A stretch of DNA of 40,468 bases from a virus: positions 1-40,468 of IMG/VR virus record IMGVR_UViG_3300025013_000125; one strand, given 5' to 3'. A program made the position numbers and the translations under genes. Below are positions 7,512 through 13,707 of the stretch, one piece after another (the first letter of the stretch is position 1; the number at the start of each line of letters is the position of its first letter). The notes under the pieces were generated by a model. The model ran no database searches and had not been told where the DNA came from. It saw only the letters and a program-made list of their open reading frames with translations.

Positions 7512-7771
7512 ATATGGAGGGGGTTATGCTTGAAGAGAAGGCGATTCAGATGGTGGTCAATGCGGGCCAGCAGCACGGCTTTGGCAACATGATCACCCGG
7601 CTCAGGTATGCCTGGGTGCTGAAGCTGAAGGCGAGCGGCTGCTCCTGGCGGTCAGCGGCCCTCGGGGCGCTCTGCAGCAGGGAGCAGGTGCGGTTCATCG
7701 AGACCGCGGCGGAGAAGGACGAGGCGGCTTTTGTGGACTTCATGAAGTCGTACACCGGGCGGGTGGTCTAA
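7508..7771 (+). CDS. Small helical protein of unknown function
   Basis: This 87-aa protein overlaps the upstream HTH gene by four bases. Three in-frame ATGs (7508, 7514, 7526) are possible. The one at 7526 has GGAGGGGG just ahead and would give 81 aa. The sequence is helical, with Trp and two Cys in the centre (WVLKLKASGCSWRSAALGAL). It lacks a clear DNA-binding motif. It closes the run of coupled early genes. I do not recognise the family. Confidence 0.55.
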   Translation: MNMEGVMLEEKAIQMVVNAGQQHGFGNMITRLRYAWVLKLKASGCSWRSAALGALCSREQVRFIETAAEKDEAAFVDFMKSYTGRVV

Positions 7772-7773
7772 CC

Positions 7774-8004
7774 ATGGCACTAGGATTTGTCAACGTAACC
7801 TGTAGGTGCGGCCACGTCGCCGATCTGGACGAATTCTGACGTACTCCGATTTTTGGAGAGTTGCCCAAAGGTGAGCACCAGTGCCCGGCGTGCGGCTACG
7901 CCTTCAAACGGCACATGAGTGAGTACAAGGTTTTCAAGGCAGGTGGCGAATGGCACGCGATACCGGGGAAGCTGGAGCTGGTGCCAGTGGGTGGAAGGCT
8001 GTAG
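7774..8004 (+). pseudogene. Zinc-ribbon protein interrupted by in-frame TGA
   Basis: From ATG 7774 the frame reads a first Cys pair (VTCRCGHVADLDEF), then TGA at 7837-7839, and continues in the same frame for 54 codons with the second pair (HQCPACGYAF) and an intact tail to TAG at 8002. The two Cys pairs together make one zinc ribbon, so both halves belong to one ancestral protein. Possible explanations are a nonsense mutation, read-through, selenocysteine insertion or a sequencing error. A weak CTCC/GGAG hairpin with a seven-base loop lies four bases after the TGA, closer than a usual bacterial SECIS. I call it a pseudogene as the simplest reading. Confidence 0.6.
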
Positions 8005-8049
8005 TTAACGGGGTGGCCGATCAGCACCCGCAACAAGAAAGGGGTAACT

Positions 8050-8268
8050 ATGAAAAAACTGATTTTAGCGGCTTGCTGCATTAGCTTGTTATCTGCCTGC
8101 TCTTCAATCCCCATGAACGAGCAAGGGTTAAAAGTGTACCTGCCATATGAGGATACTTTTGTTCGAGGGGCAGAAGTTCATCTTGATGAATGCGCCTACT
8201 TCGACGACCTAAAAGAATTTATTTGTCCGCATACCGCTTTGCGGCCCGACGAGGATACCGAGGAATAA
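8050..8268 (+). CDS. Small predicted lipoprotein
   Basis: This 72-aa protein has a basic start (MKK), a hydrophobic core and the lipobox LLSACSS, so Cys17 should be lipidated and the protein exported. The mature part is about 55 residues, acidic, with two further Cys (ECAYFDDLKEFICPH) that could form a disulfide. The gene is more AT-rich than its neighbours, suggesting recent acquisition. It is outside the lysis cluster, so a spanin role is less likely than a surface or superinfection-exclusion role, but function is unknown. AAAGGGG lies before the ATG. Confidence 0.65.
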   Translation: MKKLILAACCISLLSACSSIPMNEQGLKVYLPYEDTFVRGAEVHLDECAYFDDLKEFICPHTALRPDEDTEE

Positions 8269-8279
8269 CGAATTTAGCT

Positions 8280-8313
8280 GTGCCGACAGGCACGAGCGGG
8301 TGTTATGCCCGCT
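8280..8313 (+). promoter_or_regulatory. Two tandem hairpins before the NADAR gene
   Basis: GTGCC-GACA-GGCAC (8280-8293) and AGCGGG-7 nt-CCCGCT (8295-8313) form adjacent short stems in the leader of the next gene. The loop of the second contains an in-frame ATG (8305), which supports the better-placed ATG at 8326 as the real start. They could modulate translation or be an mRNA boundary; no T-tract follows. Confidence 0.4.
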
Positions 8314-8325
8314 GAGGGGGTGAGG

Positions 8326-9174
8326 ATGGAACTGAAATCGTGGGAACCAATTGAAGAACTTGAGGTTCAAGCGCTGGATTCGCGCTGTGAGCCGATGTTA
8401 GAGGACCCAGAGCGACCGCAACAGTACGGCTGCACCGTGGTCGGTTTCTGCCTCGATGATTCTGAAGGTTGCCGCTCTATCATGGATTTCACCACTGGCG
8501 AGGGCCGTGAAGCGGATGAGGCCTTAGCCGCCATGGTTGTGAGGTCTATGCGCGTCGCTGCTGGTATGCAGGCGGGAGGTTGCCCTTACTGCTTCAGCAA
8601 TGTCCTCTACTGCGACCGCCACGACCAGGCGAAAGGCGTAGCTCACTGCGACGACTGCGGTGCTGAACTCACGATGGAGCAGTACCAGGAGGGGCTCCGC
8701 TGGTCGGACTGCCACAAGCTGGACGCACCGGGGCAGGTTCTCTTTTACGAGCAGGACTTCTACGTCTTGTCGAACTTCTCCGCATTCTCGCTCCAGTGGT
8801 TCGGCTATCGTTTTGACACGTCCGAGGCAGCCTATCACTGGATGAAGTTCAATAGTCCTTACCAGGCGAATATCCGTGAAATGATTCTGCTCGCACCGTC
8901 CGCACACGAAGCGTTCAAGATTGCGGAACGATTCAAAGAGGTTCGCCGGGAGGATTGGGATAATGTGAAGGTGGGCATCATGAAGAAGATCCTCCAGGCA
9001 AAGGCTGGTCAGCACGAATACGTGAAGCGTAAGTTGTTGGCGACCGGCGACCGGGAACTGGTAGAGGATTCCTGGCGGGATGACTTCTGGGGCTGGGGCG
9101 AGGATCGGGACGGCGCGAACATGCTCGGCAGACTCTGGATGGAGATCCGGGCGGAACTGCGGGCGGCGGCATAA
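8326..9174 (+). CDS. Zinc-ribbon / NADAR (YbiA-like) fusion protein
   Basis: The C-terminal 150 residues of this 282-aa protein are a NADAR domain. FYVLSNFSAFSLQWFGYRF is followed by the SEAAYHW signature with the conserved Glu at 167, then KKILQAKAGQHEYV, LLATGDRELVEDSW and DFWGWG near 254-258. YbiA-type NADAR proteins hydrolyse N-glycosidic bonds in riboflavin intermediates, and some reverse ADP-ribosylation of guanine in DNA or nucleic acid. Residues 86-111 carry CPYC and CDDC, a zinc ribbon of the kind seen in Lar-like phage proteins. An N-terminal 70-residue domain precedes it. The ATG at 8326 follows GAGGGGGTGAGG. In a phage this may be a counter-defence or nucleotide-repair enzyme; the substrate is unknown. 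Confidence 0.85.
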   Translation: MELKSWEPIEELEVQALDSRCEPMLEDPERPQQYGCTVVGFCLDDSEGCRSIMDFTTGEGREADEALAAMVVRSMRVAAGMQAGGCPYCFSNVLYCDRHDQAKGVAHCDDCGAELTMEQYQEGLRWSDCHKLDAPGQVLFYEQDFYVLSNFSAFSLQWFGYRFDTSEAAYHWMKFNSPYQANIREMILLAPSAHEAFKIAERFKEVRREDWDNVKVGIMKKILQAKAGQHEYVKRKLLATGDRELVEDSWRDDFWGWGEDRDGANMLGRLWMEIRAELRAAA

Positions 9175-9233
9175 CTACTGATTATCCCGAGCTGACGGCG
9201 GCATATCCGCACAAGTCTTGAAAGGAGGAAACC

Positions 9234-10400
9234 ATGGAATCGGCTGTAATACCAACTTTTTCGACCATGTCTCAGGTAGACAGTGAAATATTGGAAAGCA
9301 GCCGCGTGGTCGGATGGCTCGACGCCCTTGGGAAAGAATTTGCGGTGCAGCACAGTGCCGATTCTACCCGCAAGTCCTACCGCGGTGCCATCATCCACTA
9401 CATCCTCTTCAAGTATCGGCATCATGTCATGGAGGAGGGGGCGGCGGGTATCCGCCGCTTTCTCACCTACCGCGCACTGCACGACCATATCTCTGCGTCT
9501 ACTCAGAATGTGGAGCTGAACGCCCTGCTTTTCTTCTACAAACACATATTAAAAGTTGAAGTCGGCGACATCGGCGCTGCTCGCGCACGTCGCCACAAGC
9601 ACCTCCCCGTTGTGCTCACCCGCGAGGAGGTGGCGGAGCTGCTCTCCAAATTCACTGGTGTGTACCGGTTGATAAACTCTTTGATGTACGGCTGCGGCTT
9701 GAGGATAGAGGTCGACTGTCTGAAATTGCGCTGCAAGGATATCGATTTCGGGGCAAACTGCCTGATTCTCCATGACAGCAAACACGGCAATACCCGCTCG
9801 ATCAGGCTGCCTGAGTCCCTGCTTGAGCCGTTGCACCTCCAGATCGAAGAGGTCGGGCGAGTCCACGCTGCGGATCTCGCTGCCGGTTGGGGCGCGGTCG
9901 AGCTACCCGATGCCCTGGCTAAAAAATACCCTGCCTATCCCCGGGAACTCGGCTGGCAGTTTCTTTTCCCGGCGCCGGAGCGCTTCGTGACTCCCGATGG
10001 CCGTGAGGGCCGCTATCATCTCCACGTCTCTGCAGTTCAACAATGCTTCAAGGAAGTGCTTCGCACTACCGGTATTATCAAGGCTGCGCACCCCCACAGC
10101 TTGCGTCACTCCTTCGCGACGCACCTCCTTGAGGACGGCGAGGACATCCGCACCGTGCAGCAACTCCTGGGGCATAAGACGGTTAAAACGACCGAGGTAT
10201 ATACCCACGTCATGCAGAAGCGGGTGGGGACCAGGAGCCCGCTGGATCGCTTGCTCTATTCCGATGCCGACACTGTCGCCGTGCGGGTCACTGACGATGT
10301 ACGGCGCTGGCTGGTGGCAACGGCCTGCCGTCTCGGTCTGACCCCCGGGGAGTATGCCGGCCGCATCATCTCAAACGCTACCCAGGGAGGCGCGCTGTGA
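9234..10400 (+). CDS. Integron-integrase-like tyrosine recombinase with C-terminal extension
   Basis: This 388-aa protein is a site-specific recombinase with all catalytic residues present: R157 (GCGLRI), K183, H288 and R291 (HSLRHSF), H314 (LLGHK) and nucleophile Y323 (VYTHV). The segment about 207-262 ([20 protein letters not shown], then GWQFLFPA) is the additional motif region typical of integron integrases, and the RSPLD after the Tyr is also typical. The N-terminal SAM-like domain spans about 30-110. After RSPLD there is an extra 45-residue tail ([19 protein letters not shown]) that looks like a ribbon-helix-helix unit. A strong site, AAAGGAGG, precedes the ATG. No attC or attI array is visible nearby. 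It is not needed for Mu-type integration, so it is likely cargo or serves another recombination event. Confidence 0.9.
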   Translation: MESAVIPTFSTMSQVDSEILESSRVVGWLDALGKEFAVQHSADSTRKSYRGAIIHYILFKYRHHVMEEGAAGIRRFLTYRALHDHISASTQNVELNALLFFYKHILKVEVGDIGAARARRHKHLPVVLTREEVAELLSKFTGVYRLINSLMYGCGLRIEVDCLKLRCKDIDFGANCLILHDSKHGNTRSIRLPESLLEPLHLQIEEVGRVHAADLAAGWGAVELPDALAKKYPAYPRELGWQFLFPAPERFVTPDGREGRYHLHVSAVQQCFKEVLRTTGIIKAAHPHSLRHSFATHLLEDGEDIRTVQQLLGHKTVKTTEVYTHVMQKRVGTRSPLDRLLYSDADTVAVRVTDDVRRWLVATACRLGLTPGEYAGRIISNATQGGAL

Positions 10401-10672
10401 CTAAAATTGACGATATGGTATGGGGCTTGATGGCAATGGGTGCGATGGCACCCAGCAGCGCCGCGCAGCGGGATCTGGAGGAGTCCAGGGCGCGCGGCAA
10501 ACAACGGGCCGCGGCAGTCGGACACCCGGAATGGCCGAACGCTTGCCTCAGCTGCGGCTGCTCAACGGACATCGACCAGGGCGCCGTCTGCTACCCCTGC
10601 CAGGTGCGCCGCCTCTTCGCTCCGACCTCCGCTTTACGCTTTCCTGCCGCTACCTTCGATAAATCCGCATAA
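10397..10672 (+). CDS. Small Cys-rich protein coupled to the recombinase
   Basis: This 91-aa protein starts at GTG 10397, overlapping the recombinase stop (GTGA). The middle has CLSCGCSTD and VCYPC (about residues 50-68), a likely zinc-binding knuckle. The N-terminal 40 residues are helical with a Met-rich stretch. Tight coupling suggests co-function with the recombinase, for example as a DNA-binding accessory protein, but I do not recognise the family. It is the last gene before a strong terminator. Confidence 0.6.
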   Translation: MTKIDDMVWGLMAMGAMAPSSAAQRDLEESRARGKQRAAAVGHPEWPNACLSCGCSTDIDQGAVCYPCQVRRLFAPTSALRFPAATFDKSA

Positions 10673-10706
10673 CCCCCCGCTAACAGTGCCTTTTGGGCTA
10701 CCAAAG

Positions 10707-10728
10707 ACGCGCCAGATGGCGCGTTTTT
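10707..10728 (+). terminator. Intrinsic terminator of the accessory segment
   Basis: ACGCGCCA (10707-10714) and TGGCGCGT (10717-10724) give a perfect 8-bp GC-rich stem with a two-base spacer (effective loop a few bases larger), followed directly by TTTTC and ATTATT. It lies about 35 bases after the Cys-rich gene. Confidence 0.85.
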
Positions 10729-10782
10729 CATTATTGTCCCCCCTGTAGTTTCTTCCAACTTTTGATCGTCCCGGGGTGGCGT

Positions 10783-10796
10783 CGCATTGCAATGCG
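10783..10796. promoter_or_regulatory. 14-bp perfect palindrome CGCATTGCAATGCG
   Basis: The sequence equals its own reverse complement. It lies in the non-coding leader upstream of the late genes, so it may be a regulator-binding site. Its right half (GCAATGCGTC) recurs in the long inverted repeat at 29053-29079, so it may instead be a copy of a dispersed palindromic repeat of the host. Confidence 0.55.
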
Positions 10797-10924
10797 TCCT
10801 CACCGCGAACCGGGGCGATCCACCTCAACCTTTTTACTTGAATACCACCTGGCCCGCGACCCCAGTCTCCGTGATCCTGGGCAGGCCATCGATCGGAGTC
10901 CGCAGTTGCGCGGGCTCCACCTAA

Positions 10925-10996
10925 GGGGAAGGACCGGGCTTAACTGAACCGTTCCCGGTAGAGCTTTCGGCGTCCCGGCTCCTTCCCCGCTTTTTT
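10925..10996 (+). terminator. Large structured leader with T6 tract before the endolysin
   Basis: GGGGAAGGA (10925-10933) pairs with TCCTTCCCC (10980-10988). The helix can continue across one bulged C (10979) by pairing CCGGG (10934-10938) with CCCGG (10974-10978), 14 bp in all. An inner ACCG/CGGT hairpin (10948-10959) fits in the loop. CCGGG can alternatively pair with CCCGG at 10954-10958. GC and six T follow. This is a strong intrinsic terminator, or an attenuator with two possible folds, sitting 17 bases before the endolysin start. Confidence 0.7.
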
Positions 10997-11012
10997 GGTT
11001 TTTGGAGGTTGC

Positions 11013-11696
11013 ATGGCTTCGGATTTCCTTGTTGCGCACCAGAACACTATGGGGGAGGAAGGCGGCTTCGCCAACCATCCCGACGACGGCGGCGGCCCGA
11101 CCTACAAGGGGTGCGCCAAGAAGTTCTGGGGCAAGCTGCCGCTGTGGAAAATGATCGACTATCACCTGGCGCAGCTCCCGCCGCAGCCTAAGTACTCCTG
11201 GCGCCCTGGCTCCTACTACCGGAACTGGGTGGACCAGGTGAACGCCGTGCTGCGGGCCGACGCGGATCTGCAGGCGAAGATCCTCTCCTTTTACCGTGAG
11301 GTGTTCTGGAACGCGAACCGTCTGGGCGAGATTAACGATCAGCGTGTGGCCAACTGGCTCTACGACCACGCGGTGAACGGCGCTGGGCGCGGCATCGGCT
11401 GGATGCAGACGGCGGCCGGCTGCACGGCTGACGGCGATATCGGTCCCAAGACGATCGCGGCCATCAACGCGGCCGACCCGGTGCAGCTGCTGGTCAGGGC
11501 CGAGGACGAGGCGGCGCTGTACCGGCTCAAACGTGCGCACGAGAAGCCATCCCAGATCCAGTTTCTGCCGTCCTGGTTGAAGCGCGACGGCCTCTCGCCT
11601 GCCGAGATCCGCAAGGTCATGTTTGCCGCGGCGGACGGAGAGCTGTCGCTGCAGGAGCTGAAGGATTTGACGGAGATGATTGTCGCCACGGTGTGA
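11013..11696 (+). CDS. Endolysin, GH108-type N-acetylmuramidase
   Basis: This 227-aa protein degrades peptidoglycan at the end of infection. The N-terminus has the GH108 layout: VAHQNTMGEEGGFANHPDD, where the Glu before GG (E16) is the expected catalytic acid, followed by GGGPTYKG. The second part (from about 95) is the family's peptidoglycan-binding-3-like domain (WLYDHAVNGAGRGIGWMQ, then TADGDIGPKT). No signal peptide is visible, so release needs a holin. The ATG at 11013 follows GGAGG; a TTG at 10995 inside the T-tract is not used. It heads the lysis cluster. Confidence 0.85.
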   Translation: MASDFLVAHQNTMGEEGGFANHPDDGGGPTYKGCAKKFWGKLPLWKMIDYHLAQLPPQPKYSWRPGSYYRNWVDQVNAVLRADADLQAKILSFYREVFWNANRLGEINDQRVANWLYDHAVNGAGRGIGWMQTAAGCTADGDIGPKTIAAINAADPVQLLVRAEDEAALYRLKRAHEKPSQIQFLPSWLKRDGLSPAEIRKVMFAAADGELSLQELKDLTEMIVATV

Positions 11697-11727
11697 GCGG
11701 CTCGAAATAACTTTTTGGGGGTGCGGC

Positions 11728-12366
11728 ATGGCAAGGAAAAACATGGTGGCGGCGGTACTGGCGATTCTGGCGATGGTCGGTTTTCTGATGGTATTCGCGG
11801 CGCTCAGCTTCTGCGCTGTGCCGGCCGCCAACAAGGATTTCCTCAACATGGGCTTCATCGCCCTGATCGGCCAGGTCGGTACGGCCTTCGGCTACTACCT
11901 GGGCAGCTCGCTCGGCTCGGCTCACAAGAACGATCTGCTGGCGCAGTCCACAGTGCTACCCGCACCGCTACCACCCGAGAAGCCGCTGAGCGAAGGCGGC
12001 TTTGCCCGACTGCAGCTGATGACGGCCATGATCCTGATCGCGAGCCTGTTCACGCTGGCAGCCTGCGCCACCATGAAGAAAAATGGCCCCCAGGTAACGG
12101 CGGGTAAGTCGCTCCTGGCCGTCAAGCAGACCATCGTTGCGGCGGCCAGCAGCACGGATGCCTTGTGCCGCAGCAAGCAGCTCGCTGCCGACAAGTGCCG
12201 GCAGGCCAAGGCCGCTTACGAGCTGGCCAAGCCGGCCTATGACTCCGCCGTGGACGCGTACCTGCTGATGTCCGAAGGGGGCGACCCCGCCGCCTTCGGT
12301 GCGGCGCTGACACATGCCCAGGGGCTTGCCGCCAGCATGCAAACGCTGGCAGGAGGTGCTCAATGA
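11728..12366 (+). CDS. Holin-like membrane protein fused to a lipoprotein
   Basis: In this 212-aa protein residues 7-30 and about 37-58 are two membrane spans (AAVLAILAMVGFLMVFAALS, then FIALIGQVGTAFGYYLGSS), typical of a small holin or a DUF3154-like phage protein. A linker with LPAPLPPEK leads to a third hydrophobic segment with a perfect lipobox (LFTLAACATMKK, Cys near residue 113), then a helical Ala-rich tail of about 100 residues. The second half looks like a separate lipoprotein, possibly an outer-membrane spanin. Internal ATGs at 12019 and 12028 could start it independently, but no clear ribosome site is visible. It ends with an ATGA overlap into the next gene. Confidence 0.65.
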   Translation: MARKNMVAAVLAILAMVGFLMVFAALSFCAVPAANKDFLNMGFIALIGQVGTAFGYYLGSSLGSAHKNDLLAQSTVLPAPLPPEKPLSEGGFARLQLMTAMILIASLFTLAACATMKKNGPQVTAGKSLLAVKQTIVAAASSTDALCRSKQLAADKCRQAKAAYELAKPAYDSAVDAYLLMSEGGDPAAFGAALTHAQGLAASMQTLAGGAQ

Positions 12367-12548
12367 CGGCGGCGCAGATCGCACAACTCGCCATCATTCT
12401 CGCACCCCTGGCACAGAGCCTGGTGGTTGAGGGGAGCAAGCTGGTCGCCACCATGCGCGAGGACCTCAACCAGGACGACCTGAACCGGGCGCTCGAACTT
12501 TCCAAGTCGACCAGCTGGCCGGCACTTGATTTCAAGGCGGAACCCTAA
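12363..12548 (+). CDS. Small lysis-cluster protein of unknown function
   Basis: This 61-aa protein begins with an ATGA overlap. It has a hydrophobic helix at residues 4-22 (AQIAQLAIILAPLAQSLVV) and a charged C-terminal half (DDLNRALELSKS). It could be a membrane-associated holin or antiholin partner. Overlap and spacing show it is co-translated with the holin-like protein. Not recognised. Confidence 0.5.
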   Translation: MTAAQIAQLAIILAPLAQSLVVEGSKLVATMREDLNQDDLNRALELSKSTSWPALDFKAEP

Positions 12549-12575
12549 CCCTTTCATCCACTCCAGGAGGCTGTT

Positions 12576-12992
12576 TTGGAAACCATCTCTCTCCCCTTCG
12601 CCAGTTTCGTGTTCCAAACCCTCGGCCTCCCCGGCCTGATCTTCATCATCTGGTGGTGGGACCACAAGGCCCAGGGGAAACAGCGTGAGACGGACCAGCA
12701 GGAGCACATGAAGGAGCGCGAGGAGTACTCCAAGGAGCGCGAGGCGCACGCCAAGGAGATCACGGCTATTTTGGCGCAGTACCGCGAGGACGTCTCCTCC
12801 ATCAAGACGCTCTACAAGAACAACGTGGAGCTGGTGAACAACTACGACAAATCGCAGATCCGCCTGGAAAAACTGTACCAGGAAACGCTCAGCGTGATCG
12901 CGCTGAACACCCAGACCGCGACCAAACTGGTGGTGGCCATCAACACCAACGATTACTGCCCGTCGGTACGGTCCGCGGGGCCCGGGAGATGA
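12576..12992 (+). CDS. Membrane-anchored coiled-coil protein (i-spanin or BhlA-like)
   Basis: This 138-aa protein starts at TTG 12576, five bases after a perfect AGGAGG (12565-12570). One membrane span near residues 14-29 (TLGLPGLIFIIWWW) is followed by a long charged helix (EEYSKEREAHAKEITAIL) and more helix to about 125. Single span plus coiled coil in a lysis cluster fits an inner-membrane spanin (Rz-like) or a BhlA/UviB-type holin-like protein. Position after the endolysin and the lipoprotein-bearing gene favours the spanin view, with the lipoprotein as partner. Confidence 0.6.
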   Translation: METISLPFASFVFQTLGLPGLIFIIWWWDHKAQGKQRETDQQEHMKEREEYSKEREAHAKEITAILAQYREDVSSIKTLYKNNVELVNNYDKSQIRLEKLYQETLSVIALNTQTATKLVVAINTNDYCPSVRSAGPGR

Positions 12993-13234
12993 ACATGGAA
13001 CGTGCTGCGATGAGGGGACGGCTGGCCGAGCTGAAGGAGCAGCGTGAAAAGCTCCGGAACCGTATCAAAGGCGAAGCCGGCGCGATCCGCTCCAAGCTGA
13101 ACCTCATGCTGACCCCTGCGGACGAGCTGGACGTCCCGGTGATCGACGAGCAGTGGGACGGGCTCAAGGCGGCCTGGGCGGAGCTGGTCTCCGTGAACCA
13201 GGACATCCGCGAACTGGAAAAGGAGTTCCGCTGA
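12989..13234 (+). CDS. Small coiled-coil protein before terminase (Mu gp26 position)
   Basis: This 81-aa protein is mostly helical and charged at both ends (GRLAELKEQREKLRNRI, then VNQDIRELEKEF), with a short non-helical hinge. It overlaps its neighbours on both sides by 4 and 1 bases, so it is translated in step with the small terminase. In Mu the small gene before gp27 has no assigned role. It may help packaging. Identity is by position. Confidence 0.6.
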   Translation: MNMERAAMRGRLAELKEQREKLRNRIKGEAGAIRSKLNLMLTPADELDVPVIDEQWDGLKAAWAELVSVNQDIRELEKEFR

Positions 13235-13707
13235 TGGCCGAGAAAGGGGCGCGTGCCGAGCTGGAGTCGCTGGTGCGCCAGAGCTATATCGACACGGGCA
13301 ACCTGTCCAAGGCGGCGGAGCTGCACGGCGTGTCGCGCCAGGCGGCGGGCGAGTGGAAAAAGCGCGCCGGGGACGAGTGGGACAAGGCGCGGGAGCGCAA
13401 AACGACCTTCGCGCGGCGCATGGAGAAGCTGCTCGATCGCGAGCTGAGCTTCGCCGAGGAGTGCGCGGCCGGCGAGGTCGGCGGCGGCACGCTCGACAAT
13501 CTCTCCAAACTGGGGTCGCTGGTGGTGAAGTTCAAGGCGGTGGAGGCGAGCGGCGGTCCGGGTTACGACAAGCCGGCCGTGTTCCTGGAGAACATCCGGT
13601 GGATGATCGATTACCTGAAGGAGAACGACCTGACCGCGCTGGCGGCCCTGGCCGAGAATTTCGAGCAGATGTCCGCAGCCTACAAGGAGCAGTGCCTAAG
13701 TGCGTAA
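13234..13707 (+). CDS. Small terminase subunit (DUF1804)
   Basis: This 157-aa protein has a DUF1804-type layout: a DNA-binding HTH (residues about 14-50, SYIDTGNLSKAAELHGVSRQ followed by EWKKRAGDEWDKA), then a long helical oligomerisation part with LDNLSKLGSLVVKFKAV. In B3/Mu-like phages this protein recognises the phage end and loads the large terminase for headful packaging. It overlaps the large terminase gene by eight bases. The start at 13234 (TGATG overlap with the upstream stop) avoids an unsupported upstream extension. Confidence 0.8.
   Translation: MAEKGARAELESLVRQSYIDTGNLSKAAELHGVSRQAAGEWKKRAGDEWDKARERKTTFARRMEKLLDRELSFAEECAAGEVGGGTLDNLSKLGSLVVKFKAVEASGGPGYDKPAVFLENIRWMIDYLKENDLTALAALAENFEQMSAAYKEQCLSA

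Larger units (their letters stand above)
10673..11012. other. Non-coding stretch between accessory and lysis genes
   Basis: This is the only gene-free stretch longer than 300 bases in the window. It holds an intrinsic terminator (10707-10728), a 14-bp palindrome (10783-10796), a large hairpin with a T6 tract (10925-10996) and the endolysin ribosome site (GGAGG, 11005-11009). I see no convincing sigma-70 promoter. Short open frames here have no ribosome site or protein-like sequence. It is the natural place for a late promoter or antitermination leader. Confidence 0.7.

Noticed and set aside
7837-7870. Selenocysteine insertion element after the in-frame TGA
   Set aside because: The CTCC/GGAG stem is only four to five pairs, too close to the TGA, and lacks the usual apical G-U loop. 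Kept only as a low-probability option.
10400-10740. attC or attI site next to the integron-like integrase
   Set aside because: CGCTAAC near 10675 does not fit RYYYAAC, and no matching GTTRRRY partner with a folded body was found. No cassette array is visible.
10776-10790. Possible sigma-54 promoter, TGGC-N6-TTGC
   Set aside because: The GG to GC spacing is one base short of the strict -24/-12 spacing.
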